Shown here piece after piece: positions 4,858-5,366 of a stretch of DNA of 5,366 nucleotides. Source of the DNA: Clostridia bacterium (GTDB taxonomy: Bacteria; Bacillota; Clostridia; Christensenellales; Borkfalkiaceae). The stretch is taken from assembly GCA_017421905.1 (NCBI GenBank), contig JAFOHH010000227.1, positions 1 to 5,366 on the forward strand. The letters run 5' to 3'. Position numbers and translations under genes: made by a program. The notes under the pieces were generated by a model, which did not search any database, was not told the origin of the DNA, and worked only from the letters and a program-made list of their open reading frames with translations. Position 1 is the stretch's first letter. Every line of letters starts with the position of its first letter.

Positions 4858-5366
4858 TTATTCCCAAACGCCGGGATTGCCTTCTTCGTCGTAGTGCCAA
4901 TAGTTGCCTTCTTCGGTCGGCTGCGTTTCGCTGTAATAGTAACGGGTGGCGGAGAAGGTAAGCTCGGAATTATGATAACCGATGGAAATATTACCCCAAT
5001 CGCTCTCCGTTCCGCCGTAATAAACGCTCGTTAGGCTGGCGCAATTTGAGAACGCATACTCGCCGATAGAAGTAACGCTGTTTCCTATGGTAACGCTCGT
5101 TAGGCTGGCGCAATTTGAGAACGCATATTCGCCGATAGAAGTAACGCTGTTTCCTATGGTAACGCTCGTTAGGTTGGTGCAATTTGAGAACGCAAAATTG
5201 CCGATAGAGGTAACACTGTCGGGGATAACAACGCTCGTTAGTTTGGTGCACTTATAGAACGCATACTCGCCGATAGAAGTAACGCTGTTGGGGATAATAA
5301 CGCTCGTTAGGTTGGCGCACTTATAGAACGCCTCATTGCCGATAGAAGTAACGCTGTCGGGGATAA
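4858..5366 (-). CDS. BspA-like leucine-rich-repeat protein, C-terminal part (5' end outside the window)
   Basis: The open frame enters from the right edge and gives 168 residues before TAA at 4858-4860. It begins with tandem 23-residue repeats of the form LTSVxIPxSVTSIGxxAFxxC, the BspA/LRR_5 type typical of secreted or surface proteins of host-associated bacteria and protists. After the last full repeat comes a tail with [15 protein letters not shown], then [20 protein letters not shown] and a GNPGVWE end. This kind of tail is common in clostridial LRR_5 proteins. There is no LPxTG motif or C-terminal membrane helix, so any anchor or signal peptide must be at the N-terminus outside the window. 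Other frames here are open only because the repeat is regular. Function is probably adhesion or protein binding, by family only. Confidence 0.92.
   Translation of the reverse strand, partial: IPDSVTSIGNEAFYKCANLTSVIIPNSVTSIGEYAFYKCTKLTSVVIPDSVTSIGNFAFSNCTNLTSVTIGNSVTSIGEYAFSNCASLTSVTIGNSVTSIGEYAFSNCASLTSVYYGGTESDWGNISIGYHNSELTFSATRYYYSETQPTEEGNYWHYDEEGNPGVWE
5025..5366. repeat. 69-bp tandem repeats encoding LRR units
   Basis: Units start at 5025, 5094, 5163, 5232 and 5301, each exactly 69 bp (the last is cut by the edge). Units 5025-5093 and 5094-5162 differ at one base only (C5059 against T5128), a silent Glu codon change. The other units differ at many positions. The period keeps the reading frame, giving 23 residues per repeat. 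Confidence 0.95.

Noticed and set aside
4991..5251. Minus-strand frame within the LRR repeats giving repeated [15 protein letters not shown] peptides
   Set aside because: It is an out-of-frame reading of the 69-bp repeats. The frame giving LTSVxIPxSVTSIG is the known LRR_5 pattern and continues to a sensible C-terminus.
5025..5366. CRISPR-like array
   Set aside because: Repeats are directly adjacent at exactly 69 bp, with no unique spacers, and encode LRR units in frame.

Overview
The window looks like a chromosomal segment from an uncultured gut-type member of the Bacillota, most likely class Clostridia. This rests on Gram-positive style ribosome binding sites (AGGAGG, GGAGG), sigma-A type -10 boxes, AT-rich intergenic DNA with intrinsic terminators, an ECF-type transporter S component next to a type III pantothenate kinase, a small high-cysteine membrane protein and a BspA-like leucine-rich-repeat protein. 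No phylogenetic marker is present, so the assignment is by gene style only.

Left part (1-1397), minus strand. One gene encodes a protein of the uroporphyrinogen-decarboxylase/cobamide methyltransferase fold (122-1237). It appears to be its own transcription unit, with an extended -10 promoter at about 1261-1269. Upstream of that promoter is a pair of identical 14-bp direct repeats exactly 21 bp apart, which looks like an activator operator. A hairpin at the left edge (1-22) is probably its terminator, cut by the window edge.

Middle part (1368-4348), minus strand. This is a probable operon running leftward: an ECF transporter S component, likely for pantothenate (3609-4190); coaX, pantothenate kinase (2836-3612), overlapping it by an ATGA; a 154-bp gap holding three ~34-bp hairpin-forming tandem repeats; and hom, homoserine dehydrogenase (1425-2681). 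It ends at an intrinsic terminator (1368-1397). A TTGCGG-17-TATAAT promoter at 4320-4348 would drive it. The first two genes together would take up and phosphorylate pantothenate for coenzyme A synthesis. Hom makes homoserine for threonine and methionine, and its link to the other two is positional only.

Right part (4432-5366). A divergent plus-strand gene (4494-4697) encodes a 67-residue Cys/Gly-rich protein with two membrane-like segments, each ending in a CCC cluster. It is followed by a strong terminator that can also serve the opposite strand. Beyond it, on the minus strand, is the 3' end of a BspA-like LRR surface protein (4858 to beyond 5366). It is built of 69-bp (23-residue) repeats, two of which differ by a single silent base.

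I see no complete new system. The items most worth following are the 21-bp-spaced operator repeats, the hairpin repeats between coaX and hom, the duplicated CCC mini-protein, and the very recent repeat duplication in the LRR gene.
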